Assembly: GCA_018061325.1 (NCBI GenBank) | Contig: JAGOUJ010000004.1 | Coordinates: forward strand, 1 to 47,191 | Reading direction: 5' to 3' | DNA from: Gammaproteobacteria bacterium | GTDB lineage: Bacteria; Pseudomonadota; Gammaproteobacteria; UBA6186; Azoamicaceae | DNA: 47,191 bases | In this document: one piece after another, positions 11,064-18,228 of the stretch | Layout of the letters: the number at the start of each line of letters is the position of its first letter | How positions within the stretch are numbered: the first letter of the stretch is position 1 | Notes under the pieces: model-generated | Told to the model about the DNA's origin: nothing | Databases searched by the model: none | Seen by the model: only the letters and a program-made list of their open reading frames with translations | Position numbers and translations under genes: made by a program

Positions 11064-11379
11064 GGTTTTTCTCACCTATTCTGCAGAATCGGACTTAGCA
11101 GAAATTTATGATTACATTGCCCATGCCGATTCGCAAAAAAAGGCTGATTATGTGCTGGAGAACCTTGTAGTACTCACAGAGAGTCTTGCTAAGATTCCAG
11201 AGCGTGGGACTTATCCTAAAGAACTCCAAGAAATTGGTATCTACGAATACCGCCAAGCATTTTTCAAGCCTTATAGGCTTATTTACCGTATCATCAATCA
11301 AAAAGTCTTTATTTATCTGATTGTTGATGGTAGACGAGATATAGAATCTGTTTTAACCCGTCGTCTCTTGCAGAAATAA
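11053..11379 (+). CDS. ParE/RelE-superfamily toxin
   Basis: A 108-residue member of the ParE/RelE fold. Visible features are LTYSAESDLAEIYDYIA at the N-terminus, the central PERGTYPKEL and the beta-sheet core YRQAFFKPYRLIYRIINQKVFIYLIVDGRRD. The sequence is closer to the ParE branch, whose members poison DNA gyrase, than to ribosome-dependent RelE; this is inferred from the R-x-I-Y-R and VDGRRD blocks, not proven. If so, its target GyrB is encoded 3.4 kb away. It is followed after 18 bases by the second parS-containing repeat. Confidence 0.88.
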   Translation: MRYEVFLTYSAESDLAEIYDYIAHADSQKKADYVLENLVVLTESLAKIPERGTYPKELQEIGIYEYRQAFFKPYRLIYRIINQKVFIYLIVDGRRDIESVLTRRLLQK

Positions 11380-11397
11380 GCACCTCAATCAATCCAA

Positions 11398-11459
11398 CCT
11401 AAATGTTCCACGTGGAACATACCTTAAAACAATAGCCTGTAGGAGCCAGGATCGAGGCC
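11398..11459. repeat. parS-containing repeat unit P2
   Basis: Second copy of the composite repeat at 10626-10688: 23 identical bases including parS, then a divergent spacer and the 23-base block at 11437-11459 that matches the first copy at 19 of 23 positions. The same block reappears inverted at 11720-11741, so the P2 tail and that copy also form the ends of a hairpin-capable element spanning about 300 bases. Confidence 0.75.
11404..11419. promoter_or_regulatory. parS: parS site 2 (ParB-binding palindrome)
   Basis: Second perfect copy of TGTTCCACGTGGAACA, 25 bases after the ParE-toxin stop codon and about 770 bases from the first site. Its surrounding bases match site 1 beyond the 16-base core, which indicates duplication rather than independent origin. 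Confidence 0.95.
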
Positions 11460-11741
11460 AGCCCTGCTCCGAATGAAGACGATGTCCCAGCCATTTAGAA
11501 TCTACTGGAAAATACAGGCATCTATACCTATTGCACTTCAAGATGCGACGTTTGCAACGGGTGGCACTGGAGGCGGGGTCCCCGATCGCGCGCTGCATAG
11601 CGAGCACGAACGGGGTGCCGCAAGTGATAGGACCCGTTCATTCGCATTTCCAAGTGTAATAAGTCTATCATTAGAAATGAGGCATATACACAAATGATCA
11701 TTTTATGGGCTACAAAGCCGGTCTCGATCCCGGCTCCTACA
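11437..11741. repeat. Non-coding repeat-rich stretch between Phd-ParE and recF
   Basis: About 300 bases with no credible gene. The ends are an inverted pair (11437-11459 and 11720-11741) of the GTAGGAGCCGGGATCGAG family; the right copy can itself fold through GCCGG and CCGGC arms (11717-11734). Inside, 11523-11548 matches the outer inverted repeat of the transposase-remnant element at 41 kb (core CACYTCAAGATGCGA), so the same dispersed family is present in both regions. Short open frames here are GC-rich shadows of the repeat and were not called. Confidence 0.55.
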
Positions 11742-11758
11742 TTTCAACACCCTACAAA

Positions 11759-12862
11759 TTATATATTCTGAACCACTCCAGCACTCACTCCAAAACATCG
11801 TACTTCCCCCTCTTTCAGAAAAGCACTGACTGACTCTTTCAATACGCTGCTAATCAATATCTGTGATCCCAAGCTCGATAAAGCCCTAATCAAAGTGCCT
11901 GCAGCTCGATCATCCAGTTCCGCATGTAAATCGTCTACTAAAAATAGGCAACGACGATCTTCTTTCTGATGAAGAAGCACAGCCCTACTTATTAGCAATG
12001 CGGCAATAAAGAGTTTTAATTCCCCCCGAGAAAGCAAAGATTTAACCGGAATCCCATCGATTAAAATCTCCAAATCGGCACGCTGTGGCCCCACCGTTGT
12101 ATATTTCAAAGCTAGATCACGCGGTAGGTACTTAAGAAGTGCTTCTTCTAGCGTATATTCTGCAGGCCATCCCTGTTCATAACGAATACTAATCTCTTTT
12201 TGTAGCCCCAAAAGCTCTGAAACCCTTGCAGAAAAAATCGGGATAAATTCTGCTAATAATGCTTTTCTTTGCGCATCAATGATCTGTCCCGTTTGTACGA
12301 GTTCATGATTCCAGGCAGCAATATCCCCATTTTGCCCTTGATTTTCCATGCGCAGCACCGCATTACGCTGCTGAAGTGCCCTATTAAAACGTTGCCACAC
12401 TGGATGAAAGGAATGTTCCACGTGGAACATCATCCAATCTACAAAACGCCTTCTATGGGATGGATCTGCCTCCAAAAGGTCGTAACTATCACTATTGATA
12501 AGCTGTAGGGCCAATACTTTGGCCAATTCTGCCATAGAATGGCAGTCTTTTTCGGCTAAGCGTATCTTGGTGGTACCATTGCTAAAACGCTCAACCCCCA
12601 GAGGTATGGGGCGTTGAAGCGCTTGTTCTTTCAAGGGGGAAGCTAAACCTGAAACCCGATAGGAGGCTTCTCCTACACGAATAATATTTCGTGCATGCAT
12701 CGATCGAAAGGAACGGCCACTCGCTAATACATGCGCTGCTTCTAAGATACTGGTTTTTCCACTGCCATTTTGCCCAAAAAACAGGTTAAAACCGGGAGCC
12801 AGTGCTAATTCTGCCTGGGCTATATTTCGAAGATTAGTAATAGAAAGGCTGTTAAGCTGCAT
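11759..12862 (-). CDS. recF: Recombination protein RecF
   Basis: SMC-like ATPase that helps load RecA at gaps with RecO and RecR. The start chosen is the ATG at 12862, giving MQLNSLSITNLRNIAQAEL, the standard RecF opening; a longer frame adds ten non-conserved residues. The chain is 367 residues, close to family length. The Walker A loop GQNGSGKTS is near residue 34 and the C-terminal Walker B region reads LFLVDDLHAELD. A complete parS palindrome lies inside the gene and encodes FHVEH. A gap of about 127 bases with a dispersed repeat separates it from dnaN, unlike the tight dnaN-recF junction of many gammaproteobacteria. Confidence 0.95.
   Translation of the reverse strand: MQLNSLSITNLRNIAQAELALAPGFNLFFGQNGSGKTSILEAAHVLASGRSFRSMHARNIIRVGEASYRVSGLASPLKEQALQRPIPLGVERFSNGTTKIRLAEKDCHSMAELAKVLALQLINSDSYDLLEADPSHRRRFVDWMMFHVEHSFHPVWQRFNRALQQRNAVLRMENQGQNGDIAAWNHELVQTGQIIDAQRKALLAEFIPIFSARVSELLGLQKEISIRYEQGWPAEYTLEEALLKYLPRDLALKYTTVGPQRADLEILIDGIPVKSLLSRGELKLFIAALLISRAVLLHQKEDRRCLFLVDDLHAELDDRAAGTLIRALSSLGSQILISSVLKESVSAFLKEGEVRCFGVSAGVVQNI
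12414..12429. promoter_or_regulatory. parS: parS site 3, inside recF
   Basis: Third perfect TGTTCCACGTGGAACA, within the recF coding sequence, where the antisense reading gives MFHVEH. Surrounding bases do not match repeat units P1 and P2 beyond the palindrome, so this is probably the ancestral, position-conserved site while P1/P2 are a later pair (inference). Confidence 0.95.
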
Positions 12863-12902
12863 TATAAAACAATAGGTATATACATACCCCAATATGCCTG
12901 AG

Positions 12903-12965
12903 TCTTCAGCCCCACTTTTCTAAAATGGGGGCGGCTGAAAGCCGGGGAGATTTTTCGAACTTGGA
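12903..12965. repeat. Dispersed hairpin repeat (copy A) between dnaN and recF
   Basis: A stem with arms CCCCACTTTT and AAAATGGGG lies inside a second stem made by CAGCC and GGCTG, followed by the stretch GATTTTTCGAACTTG. A related copy is at 34459-34537 after atpC, where the same stem core and the TATTTTTCGAATTTG tail are found. It is probably a REP-like dispersed sequence; it may also attenuate transcription between dnaN and recF. Confidence 0.55.
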
Positions 12966-12989
12966 TTAACATAGGATCAATAGCATACC

Positions 12990-14120
12990 TTAAATACTCA
13001 TGGGCATAATCACATACGCCGCATTCGATTCCCCAACCCCGACTAAGTGTGCAGAACTATTCGCATCCGAAAAACTAAAACGAAGCATCGAAGTTGAAAG
13101 CACATTCAAAAAATCCATCAGATATTTAATATTAAAGCTAATCACCAGGTCTTCGCCTTTATAATCCACAACCAGATCGTCTTCTATTTCATCTTGTTCT
13201 GCATTTCTTGCCAGAATCTTTAAGGCACCTTCACTTAAGCCAAAACTAACGCCAGAGGACCGATCGCCCAATAAGGCCGCAGCACGCTGCAAACTTTCCT
13301 TTAATTGATCGCGCGATATCAGCAACACTTTATCACCCACATTATTCACAATACGGAAGAAGTCTGGAAAATTCGACTCTAGTAATCCAGCGCTTAATCG
13401 TGTTTCGGCCGTTTCTAGCTGAATATGCTGCGTTCCAAGGCTGATCCGAATAAGCTCTTCAGCCGGATCCTCACTGCGCTGCAATAAGGTGCGCTGCAGC
13501 CCCACAATAGCTTTTCTAGGCACCAGCACACGGATCGCTTGTCCTGGCTCTACATCAATCGCCGCAAAAGCAAAAGCTAAGCGATGCCCATCCGCAGCAA
13601 CCTGATAGAGTGTTTGCGCCTTGATCTCCCATAACATGCCATTCAAATAGGCACGCACATCTCTTTCTGCCATAGCAAATTCGGTTTGTGCGATCAGGGT
13701 TCGCAATTTTGTTTTGCTAATCGAGAAATGAAGCTCGCCTACATGTTCAGTTAAGGCGGGAAATTCAGCCGCTGCCAAGGTAGAGAGGGTTAATCGACTG
13801 CGCCCCGCACAAATCACACAGCGCCCCGCCTCTGCACTAAATGATAAAATCTGTGCTTCAGGGAGAGCCACACAAATATCCAACAACTTTCGAATAGAAA
13901 CGGTTGTTTCGCCTTCTACACCGACAGGTTCTTTGAGTGCTGCTGTAGCAAATAGCTCGATTTCCTGATCGGTGGCAATCAATGAAAGACGCTGATTCTG
14001 CACCCGTATTAAAACATGCCCCAGAATGGGATTCACAGGGGTTTGTCTATGTCGCTCGACCACGCCCGCAACGGCACGCAAGGGTTTTAAAAAGTCTTCT
14101 CTTTGAATACTAAAACGCAT
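12990..14120 (-). CDS. dnaN: DNA polymerase III beta clamp
   Basis: Sliding clamp tethering replicative and repair polymerases to DNA. The 376-residue chain begins MRFSIQREDFLKPLRAVAGVVERHRQTPVNPILGHVLI, a typical DnaN opening, and ends with YVIMPMSI, matching the conserved C-terminal M-P-M-R/S motif that forms part of the peptide-binding cleft. Three repeated clamp domains are recognisable. It begins 18 bases after the dnaA stop codon, so both genes are probably cotranscribed from the dnaA promoter. Confidence 0.97.
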   Translation of the reverse strand: MRFSIQREDFLKPLRAVAGVVERHRQTPVNPILGHVLIRVQNQRLSLIATDQEIELFATAALKEPVGVEGETTVSIRKLLDICVALPEAQILSFSAEAGRCVICAGRSRLTLSTLAAAEFPALTEHVGELHFSISKTKLRTLIAQTEFAMAERDVRAYLNGMLWEIKAQTLYQVAADGHRLAFAFAAIDVEPGQAIRVLVPRKAIVGLQRTLLQRSEDPAEELIRISLGTQHIQLETAETRLSAGLLESNFPDFFRIVNNVGDKVLLISRDQLKESLQRAAALLGDRSSGVSFGLSEGALKILARNAEQDEIEDDLVVDYKGEDLVISFNIKYLMDFLNVLSTSMLRFSFSDANSSAHLVGVGESNAAYVIMPMSI

Positions 14121-14138
14121 GCGTCTCTTTCCCTAAAA

Positions 14139-15488
14139 TTAGGTAGACAAAATCCTATTTAAATTCGAAAAATCTTCTGACATATCCGATTCGCTCTCGA
14201 CCAAACGCTTAATGACCTTGCAAGCATGCAGCACCGTTGTATGATCCCTTCCACCAAAAGCATCGCCAATTTCGGGCAGACTATGGTTGGTTAAATCTTT
14301 ACAAAGCGCCATAGCCAATTGCCGAGGACGTGCCAAAGAACGATTTCTACGCTTAGAAAGCAACTCTGAAACTTTTATTTTATAATACTCTGCCACCGTC
14401 TTAATAATATTTTCGATGGATAACAATTTTTCCTGCAACACCAGGAGATCTTTCAGCGCTTCCTGCACAAAGTCTAAGGTAATCACCTGCCCTGTAAAAA
14501 TAGCATTGGCCATCACTCTTTTTAAGGCACCCTCTAATTCACGCACATTCGCTCGAATACGCTTGGCAATAAAAAAGGCGACGGTTGGATCCAGCTCTAC
14601 GCCTGATTGTTTGGCTTTATTCATCAGAATGGCCACCCGCGTTTCCAATTCGGGCGGCTGCACAGCAATCGTTAAGCCTGCACCAAAACGAGACTTTAAA
14701 CGTTCCTCAATACCGCTTAGTTCTTTAGGGTAACGATCGGAGGTTAAAATAATCTGCTGCTGGCCTTCTAATAAGGCATTAAAGGTATGAAAGAACTCTT
14801 CTTGCGAACGCTCTTTACCCGAAAAAAATTGAATATCATCAATCAGCAAAGCATCTACCGAACGATAGCGCTTTTTAAAATCGGCAATGGCATTACTCTG
14901 TAAGGCTTTTACCATATCTGCCACAAAACGTTCGGAATGTAGGTAAATAACCTTGGCAGCAGGTTTCCCCCCTCGGTTATTCACAATAAAGTTACCAATC
15001 GCCTGCATCAAATGGGTTTTACCAACACCCGATATCCCACAGAAAAAGACCGGGTTATAGGCAGTGCCTGGATTTTGTGCGACCTGCATCGCTGCGGCAC
15101 GGGCTAATTGATTGGATTTACCCTCTACAAAGTTATCGAAGGTAAAACTGGCATTTAAATGGCTACTATGTAAATCGGGGCCGATATTTTTTTGATCGGT
15201 CGATACAGCAGGCTGCCTAAGACCCGCGCTGCCTATCAGAGAACGTCTGGCACCCACTGTTAAAGACACACGTATAGGCTTGCCAGCATTTAAGCTATTT
15301 AACACGTTTTCTATCATAGACAAGTAATGTTCTTTAACGCCCTCCAAAACATATTGGTTGGGCGCAAATAAAAAAATTTCATCCGCAGCCTCTTCTATCT
15401 GAAGTGGGATAATCCACTGACTAAAAGATTCTTGGGAGATCTGATCTCTTAAGCACTCTAAACATTGTTGCCATAGAGAATGTTCCAC
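14139..15488 (-). CDS. dnaA: Chromosomal replication initiator DnaA
   Basis: AAA+ initiator that binds 9-base DnaA boxes and opens oriC. The 449-residue protein has the N-terminal helicase-interaction domain, a variable linker (about residues 85-110), the AAA+ core with GISGVGKTH and [26 protein letters not shown], and the C-terminal helix-turn-helix signature [15 protein letters not shown]. The start codon is GTG at 15488, giving the expected [11 protein letters not shown] opening. The oriC DnaA boxes are 2.7-3.8 kb away on the far side of an accessory insert, whereas in relatives such as Pseudomonas oriC is directly between dnaA and rpmH. Confidence 0.98.
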   Translation of the reverse strand: MEHSLWQQCLECLRDQISQESFSQWIIPLQIEEAADEIFLFAPNQYVLEGVKEHYLSMIENVLNSLNAGKPIRVSLTVGARRSLIGSAGLRQPAVSTDQKNIGPDLHSSHLNASFTFDNFVEGKSNQLARAAAMQVAQNPGTAYNPVFFCGISGVGKTHLMQAIGNFIVNNRGGKPAAKVIYLHSERFVADMVKALQSNAIADFKKRYRSVDALLIDDIQFFSGKERSQEEFFHTFNALLEGQQQIILTSDRYPKELSGIEERLKSRFGAGLTIAVQPPELETRVAILMNKAKQSGVELDPTVAFFIAKRIRANVRELEGALKRVMANAIFTGQVITLDFVQEALKDLLVLQEKLLSIENIIKTVAEYYKIKVSELLSKRRNRSLARPRQLAMALCKDLTNHSLPEIGDAFGGRDHTTVLHACKVIKRLVESESDMSEDFSNLNRILST

Positions 15489-15552
15489 AAAAGGCCCTCA
15501 TAAAAACACAGGATCATAAGAAAAAGCTGATGGCACAGTGTATACGGGCTGC

Positions 15553-15568
15553 CGCTAGAGATCTAGCG
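15553..15568. promoter_or_regulatory. Small palindrome upstream of dnaA
   Basis: Arms CGCTAG and CTAGCG around AGAT, about 65 bases upstream of the dnaA start, in a 160-base intergenic stretch that has no DnaA box. It may be an operator for dnaA; no regulator can be named. Apart from this nothing else was seen between 15489 and 15650. Confidence 0.25.
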
Positions 15569-15650
15569 CTGTTATTACTATAAATGAGGAACTTGTTAGA
15601 TACACGCTATACAGACGTTCTTTCGTGTTAACGGGTCTCTGGGCGCGACT

Positions 15651-16502
15651 TCAATTTTCTTTTGTGGTTTCCATGATCTTTTGTTGCACATTTTCAGGGA
15701 GATAATTTTCTGATGATATTACTTTCCTACCCGTTTTTTGCTCTAGTTCCACCCTGGCTTTTTTGGCAATGCTACCACCTGTTATCCCCGCTTCTACATT
15801 TTTCTGTAATCCAATGGCACACATTCCTTCTGCGATTTGTCGTGTAGACAGTTCTGCCAATGCAGTAAAAATTAACTCAGCCTCTGTCATATGATCGCGT
15901 AGATTCTGATCTTTCAAACCTTTGATGTTTTTATGTTTCTTAATAGAGACTTCAGACCATTCTTGATGAATCACATTGGTTAACGTGGCGAAATCATTTG
16001 CCTCTGTTACTTCATGTTCTTTCCAATAATCGGTCAGCTTATTGCGGGTTTCCTGTCCCATCATCCGCTGCTGGATCCATTTAGTAGAACGACCGTGTTT
16101 CTGCCAAGTCTCCCTTGCCCTATCTAGAGATCTTGAAGGATCTGCCATCTCTTGCATGCGTTCATAACCAACCTTCGCTAGCCAGAGCTTGATGGGCTCT
16201 GCCTTTGGGCTAGGAATAGACTGCACCAAGCGCAACAAGGTTTGGGCACTAGCCGTGTCTGTGAGGTATTTTTTACCATCCAATGCTTGCAACTTCAGTC
16301 GGTGACAATTTGTCACCGACTCATTGCCTTCTTTTTTTAAACGTCCTTTCAGTTTATTCCAGTACTTTCGAGCCATTTGATAGTCGGCTTGTTGAATTAA
16401 TGCTTGTATGATGTCAACCACTGAGAAAAACCAAGTCTCACTCTTCTCATCGTAGATACGACGAATTCTATAGTCCTCAAAAATAGTCAGGTCACTTTTC
16501 AT
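15651..16502 (-). CDS. BRO-N/DinD-like (phage antirepressor-type) protein
   Basis: A 283-residue protein whose N-terminal 110 residues resemble the BRO/antirepressor domain (IFEDYRIRRIYDEKSETWFFSVVDIIQALI, then ARKYWNKLKGRLKKEG and KYLTDTASAQTLLRLVQSIPSPKAEPIKLWLAKVG), a DNA-binding module common in phages. The C-terminal half (ATLTNVIHQEW, DQNLRDHMTEAELIFTALAELSTRQIAE, SIAKKARVELEQKTGRKVIS) matches the DinD-type tail found in DNA-damage-inducible proteins. The start is ATG 16502, preceded by GGAGAG; a longer frame begins at 16517. It lies just downstream of an XRE-family gene on the same strand, suggesting a two-gene phage- or plasmid-derived unit. DNA-damage control here is only inference from family resemblance. 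Confidence 0.8.
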   Translation of the reverse strand: MKSDLTIFEDYRIRRIYDEKSETWFFSVVDIIQALIQQADYQMARKYWNKLKGRLKKEGNESVTNCHRLKLQALDGKKYLTDTASAQTLLRLVQSIPSPKAEPIKLWLAKVGYERMQEMADPSRSLDRARETWQKHGRSTKWIQQRMMGQETRNKLTDYWKEHEVTEANDFATLTNVIHQEWSEVSIKKHKNIKGLKDQNLRDHMTEAELIFTALAELSTRQIAEGMCAIGLQKNVEAGITGGSIAKKARVELEQKTGRKVISSENYLPENVQQKIMETTKEN

Positions 16503-16589
16503 GCTATCTCTCCGCATTTGTTTAGCAGTGTATATTCTTTGTCCACTCCACTGTCTATCGGGTATTAGACCTAGTTTGTGTCGTTGCGC

Positions 16590-16928
16590 TTAGAAAGCGT
16601 CATGGAAGGTCTCAGGTTTCATACGAACGCGCTTAGGTAATATGGCACTCAAGCACATTGCCCTTTGTGCAAAGGTATTCAATGCCTGACCATTATCTGC
16701 AAGTAATGGAATACCAACAATCATAGCCGCTTCAAAAACAGCCCCAATAGCAACTTTTGGATTACCCTTTTCTATAGCCATCACGGTATAACGACTCACA
16801 TTCAATCTTTTAGCGAGCTCGCTTTGAGAGATCTTTCGTTCCGTGCGAGCAATCCTTAACATGTCACCCAATGTTTTAAGGGCGATGCTCGTTATTCTTG
16901 ATAAAGAAGGCATAAAAATGTTGACCAT
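16590..16928 (-). CDS. XRE-family (HipB-like) transcriptional regulator
   Basis: A 112-residue helix-turn-helix protein. The Cro/C1 domain covers about residues 20-70: LGDMLRIARTERKISQSELAKRLNVSRYTVMAIEKGNPKVAIGAV, with the recognition helix at SRYTVMAIE. The layout and tail (AAMIVGIPLL) resemble HipB-like regulators, which normally precede a HipA kinase; no hipA follows here, only the BRO/DinD-like gene after 87 bases. The start may be ATG 16928 or ATG 16913 (MPSLSRITSI); paired operator-like sequences overlap the first, which favours the second. Confidence 0.85.
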   Translation of the reverse strand: MVNIFMPSLSRITSIALKTLGDMLRIARTERKISQSELAKRLNVSRYTVMAIEKGNPKVAIGAVFEAAMIVGIPLLADNGQALNTFAQRAMCLSAILPKRVRMKPETFHDAF

Positions 16929-16966
16929 AATCGACAGTAATATAATTAAGGTTGATTATCGTCAAC
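16920..16966. promoter_or_regulatory. Paired operator-like palindromes upstream of the XRE gene
   Basis: A palindrome GTTGA-N6-TCAAC at 16951-16966 and a near copy GTTGA-N6-TCGAC at 16920-16935, 31 bases apart centre to centre, the spacing of about three helical turns. On the minus strand TTGACG within the first could serve as a -35 for the XRE gene. This is a typical autorepressor layout for Cro/C1-type proteins; binding is inferred. Confidence 0.45.
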
Positions 16967-16981
16967 TTATCAAAAGGTTGT

Positions 16982-17116
16982 CAAGATGATATCAAGGGGT
17001 GGTATTATGCCTCTATGGAAAAGCACGGCTTCAAAAATCTTGATTTAGAGTGGTGGCATTATACGCTAACAAACGAACCTTTTCCCGATACTTACTTTGA
17101 TTTTCCGGTTCAATAA
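16982..17116 (+). pseudogene. 3' remnant of a VanX/DdpX-type D-alanyl-D-alanine dipeptidase
   Basis: An open stretch encoding the end of a D-Ala-D-Ala dipeptidase: M-E-K-H-G-F-K-N-L-D-L followed by EWWHYTL and NEPFPDTYFDFPV. EWWH contains the catalytic Glu and the third zinc ligand of the VanX family, and the PDTYFDFPV tail is typical. The upstream two thirds of the enzyme, including the other zinc ligands, is absent and is replaced by the XRE promoter region. It is therefore a non-functional fragment and marks a recombination point between dnaA and oriC. Confidence 0.75.
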
Positions 17117-17123
17117 TTGAGTA

Positions 17124-17163
17124 CTCCCTCCTTCGCTATGCGGGGGAGGGTTGGGGTGGGGGC
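17124..17163. repeat. Dispersed GC-rich hairpin repeat
   Basis: CTCCCTCC and GGGGGAGGG arms around TTCGCTATGC, then a G-rich run TTGGGGTGGGGG. This is the form of widely dispersed intergenic repeats in many proteobacteria. It sits between the dipeptidase remnant and the DUF1653 gene and may end transcription weakly. Confidence 0.5.
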
Positions 17164-17173
17164 AAAGATTTTT

Positions 17174-17353
17174 ATGAAAAAAATAATGACCACTGTAGAA
17201 CCTGGGTTTTACCAACATTATAAAGGTAATCATTACCAGGTTTTGGGGACTGCCAGGCACTCAGAAACTTTGGAGCCCATGGTGATTTATCGCGGTTTAT
17301 ATTGCGATTTTGGATTATGGGTACGCCCTGCTAGCATGTTTAACGTATTGTGA
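17174..17353 (+). CDS. DUF1653-family small protein, C-terminally short
   Basis: A 59-residue protein matching DUF1653: GFYQHYKGNHYQVLGTARHSETLEPMVIYRGLYCDFGLWVRPASMF. Starts at 17174 or 17186 are possible; a longer in-frame opening at 17117 only translates the upstream GC repeat and was not used. Family members normally continue about 15 residues beyond the MF pair with a charged tail; here the frame stops after NVL, right where repeat R1 begins, so the gene is probably truncated by the R1 junction. Function of the family is unknown. Confidence 0.7.
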   Translation: MKKIMTTVEPGFYQHYKGNHYQVLGTARHSETLEPMVIYRGLYCDFGLWVRPASMFNVL

Positions 17354-17410
17354 AGGAGTATTTTGATCGCTAATATTTTTTATGATTGAATCTTTATGAA
17401 GAAATCTCAT
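17351..17410. repeat. Direct repeat R, copy 1
   Basis: Sixty bases that match 18332-18390 at about 88 percent, with one single-base gap. Both copies contain the identical run ATGATTGAATCTTTATG. Read on the minus strand both encode the start of a peptide with FLHKDSI and KNI-x-DQ, so R is probably a fragment of an older coding sequence. Copy 1 begins at the truncated end of the DUF1653 gene and lies just outside the RHH-ParE module. Confidence 0.75.
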
Positions 17411-17438
17411 CGATTATTTCCTTGCCAACTGAATCTAG

Positions 17439-17458
17439 ATTCCCTCTTTCGAGGGAAT
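17439..17458. repeat. Short hairpin (REP-like) downstream of the ParE-type toxin
   Basis: Perfect stem ATTCCCTC / GAGGGAAT with a TTTC loop, in the form of the very common GATTCCC...GGGAATGA dispersed repeat. It lies 31 bases beyond the toxin stop codon on the minus strand and could double as a terminator. Confidence 0.5.
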
Positions 17459-17488
17459 GACGTCTATAATAGCTTGCGCTTAAAATAA

Positions 17489-17791
17489 TTACCATTTCAT
17501 GGCACCATGAAAAACACGTAAAACCCCTATAAAATTATTTTTTATCTTATAAACAATCACATAGGGTAACCCCGACAAAAGAAGCTCTCTTGTATTTATT
17601 ATTCGGCCTGGCCTCCCCAATTCTGGATTATCTATCAAATAGCCGAGTGATTTTATAATGTGTTGTATAACCTTCTCACTGGCAGAAGGATTATCATTTT
17701 CAATATATTCACGTAATATCTCTAAATCATCAAGTGCTTTTGGCAACCACTTTATAATCATGGGACTTTTATTTGGGGCGTTTTTTTTCAT
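17489..17791 (-). CDS. ParE/RelE-superfamily toxin
   Basis: A toxin of 90-100 residues depending on the start. The family pattern is clear: IIKWLPKALDDLEILREYIENDNPSASEKVIQHIIKSLGYLIDNPELGRPGRI, then TRELLLSGLPYVIVYKIKNNFIGVLRVFHGAMKW, which matches the ParE/RelE core ending in the L-R-V-x-H-x-x-x-x-W tail. From ATG 17791 it overlaps the antitoxin by 23 bases and has a GGGG ribosome site; from ATG 17761 it would begin MIIKWLP, the usual toxin opening, 7 bases after the antitoxin. The first four-fifths of the chain is unbroken and it appears functional. Confidence 0.88.
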   Translation of the reverse strand: MKKNAPNKSPMIIKWLPKALDDLEILREYIENDNPSASEKVIQHIIKSLGYLIDNPELGRPGRIINTRELLLSGLPYVIVYKIKNNFIGVLRVFHGAMKW

Positions 17792-18047
17792 TTTTAGTGC
17801 CCCAGCTACTTATCCATTCACATACCCTTTTATGATCAATAAACTTAACTCCTTTACTGTCCGCCATTTTTAGTGCTTCTTTAATTTCTTTTAACTGCCA
17901 GGCTTGAACTTCCACATAACGTTCAATCGCTTCTGAGGTTAAAAATGATTTGGTTCTTCCTGTGACCTCAGACAAGTTTTCCAACTTTTCCAGTACTGCA
18001 GGGGAAACTCGTGTACTTAGAGGGACAAATGGCTCTTGTCTTTGCAT
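17769..18047 (-). CDS. Ribbon-helix-helix antitoxin
   Basis: A 92-residue protein with an N-terminal ribbon-helix-helix (CopG/ParD-like) domain: FVPLSTRVSPAVLEKLENLSEVTGRTKSFLTSEAIERYVEVQAWQLKEI. The strand residues (PLSTRVS) and the T-G-R-T-K-S-F turn are typical of antitoxins that pair with ParE-type toxins. It has a good AGGTGAG ribosome site before ATG 18047 and precedes the toxin. A perfect CGTATACG palindrome at 18061-18068 just upstream is a candidate autoregulatory site. Confidence 0.9.
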   Translation of the reverse strand: MQRQEPFVPLSTRVSPAVLEKLENLSEVTGRTKSFLTSEAIERYVEVQAWQLKEIKEALKMADSKGVKFIDHKRVCEWISSWGTKNEKKRPK

Positions 18048-18060
18048 AAACTCACCTAAT

Positions 18061-18068
18061 CGTATACG
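18061..18068. promoter_or_regulatory. Candidate operator of the RHH-ParE pair
   Basis: CGTATACG, a perfect 8-base palindrome 14 bases upstream of the antitoxin start codon, overlapping where transcription should begin. Ribbon-helix-helix antitoxins usually bind such short palindromes in their own promoters; this assignment is by position only. Confidence 0.3.
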
Positions 18069-18178
18069 TTGTATGAAAAAAAGGATAGCCGAATTAAAGC
18101 TTTATCACAAGTGCCGCTCACTATCATAAATATAATGGACCATAATAAAGAAACTTTTTTCAGAAAGAAAATAGGTGA

Positions 18179-18228
18179 TTATTCACAGAGGGGTTCTATT
18201 TGGCGCTTACTTATCCACAACGTTAATT
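18179..18228. repeat. Two-DnaA-box repeat O, copy 1
   Basis: Fifty bases that match 19244-19293 at 42 positions without gaps. It contains TTATTCACA (18179-18187, one change from consensus) and the perfect DnaA box TTATCCACA (18211-18219), in the same orientation and with the same 23-base spacing as copy 2. The stretch between the boxes, starting GAGGGGT, is also conserved. One box has drifted, so this is probably the weaker copy. Confidence 0.85.

Noticed and set aside
11460-11697. Short plus-strand frame of 74 codons after parS site 2
   Set aside because: Lies inside a repeat-rich stretch with no ribosome site and no family resemblance.
15480-15488. Half of a parS palindrome (ATGTTCCAC) at the dnaA start codon
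   Set aside because: Only the left half is present; ParB needs both halves, and the bases are dictated by the first dnaA codons (GTG-GAA-CAT). Probably chance.
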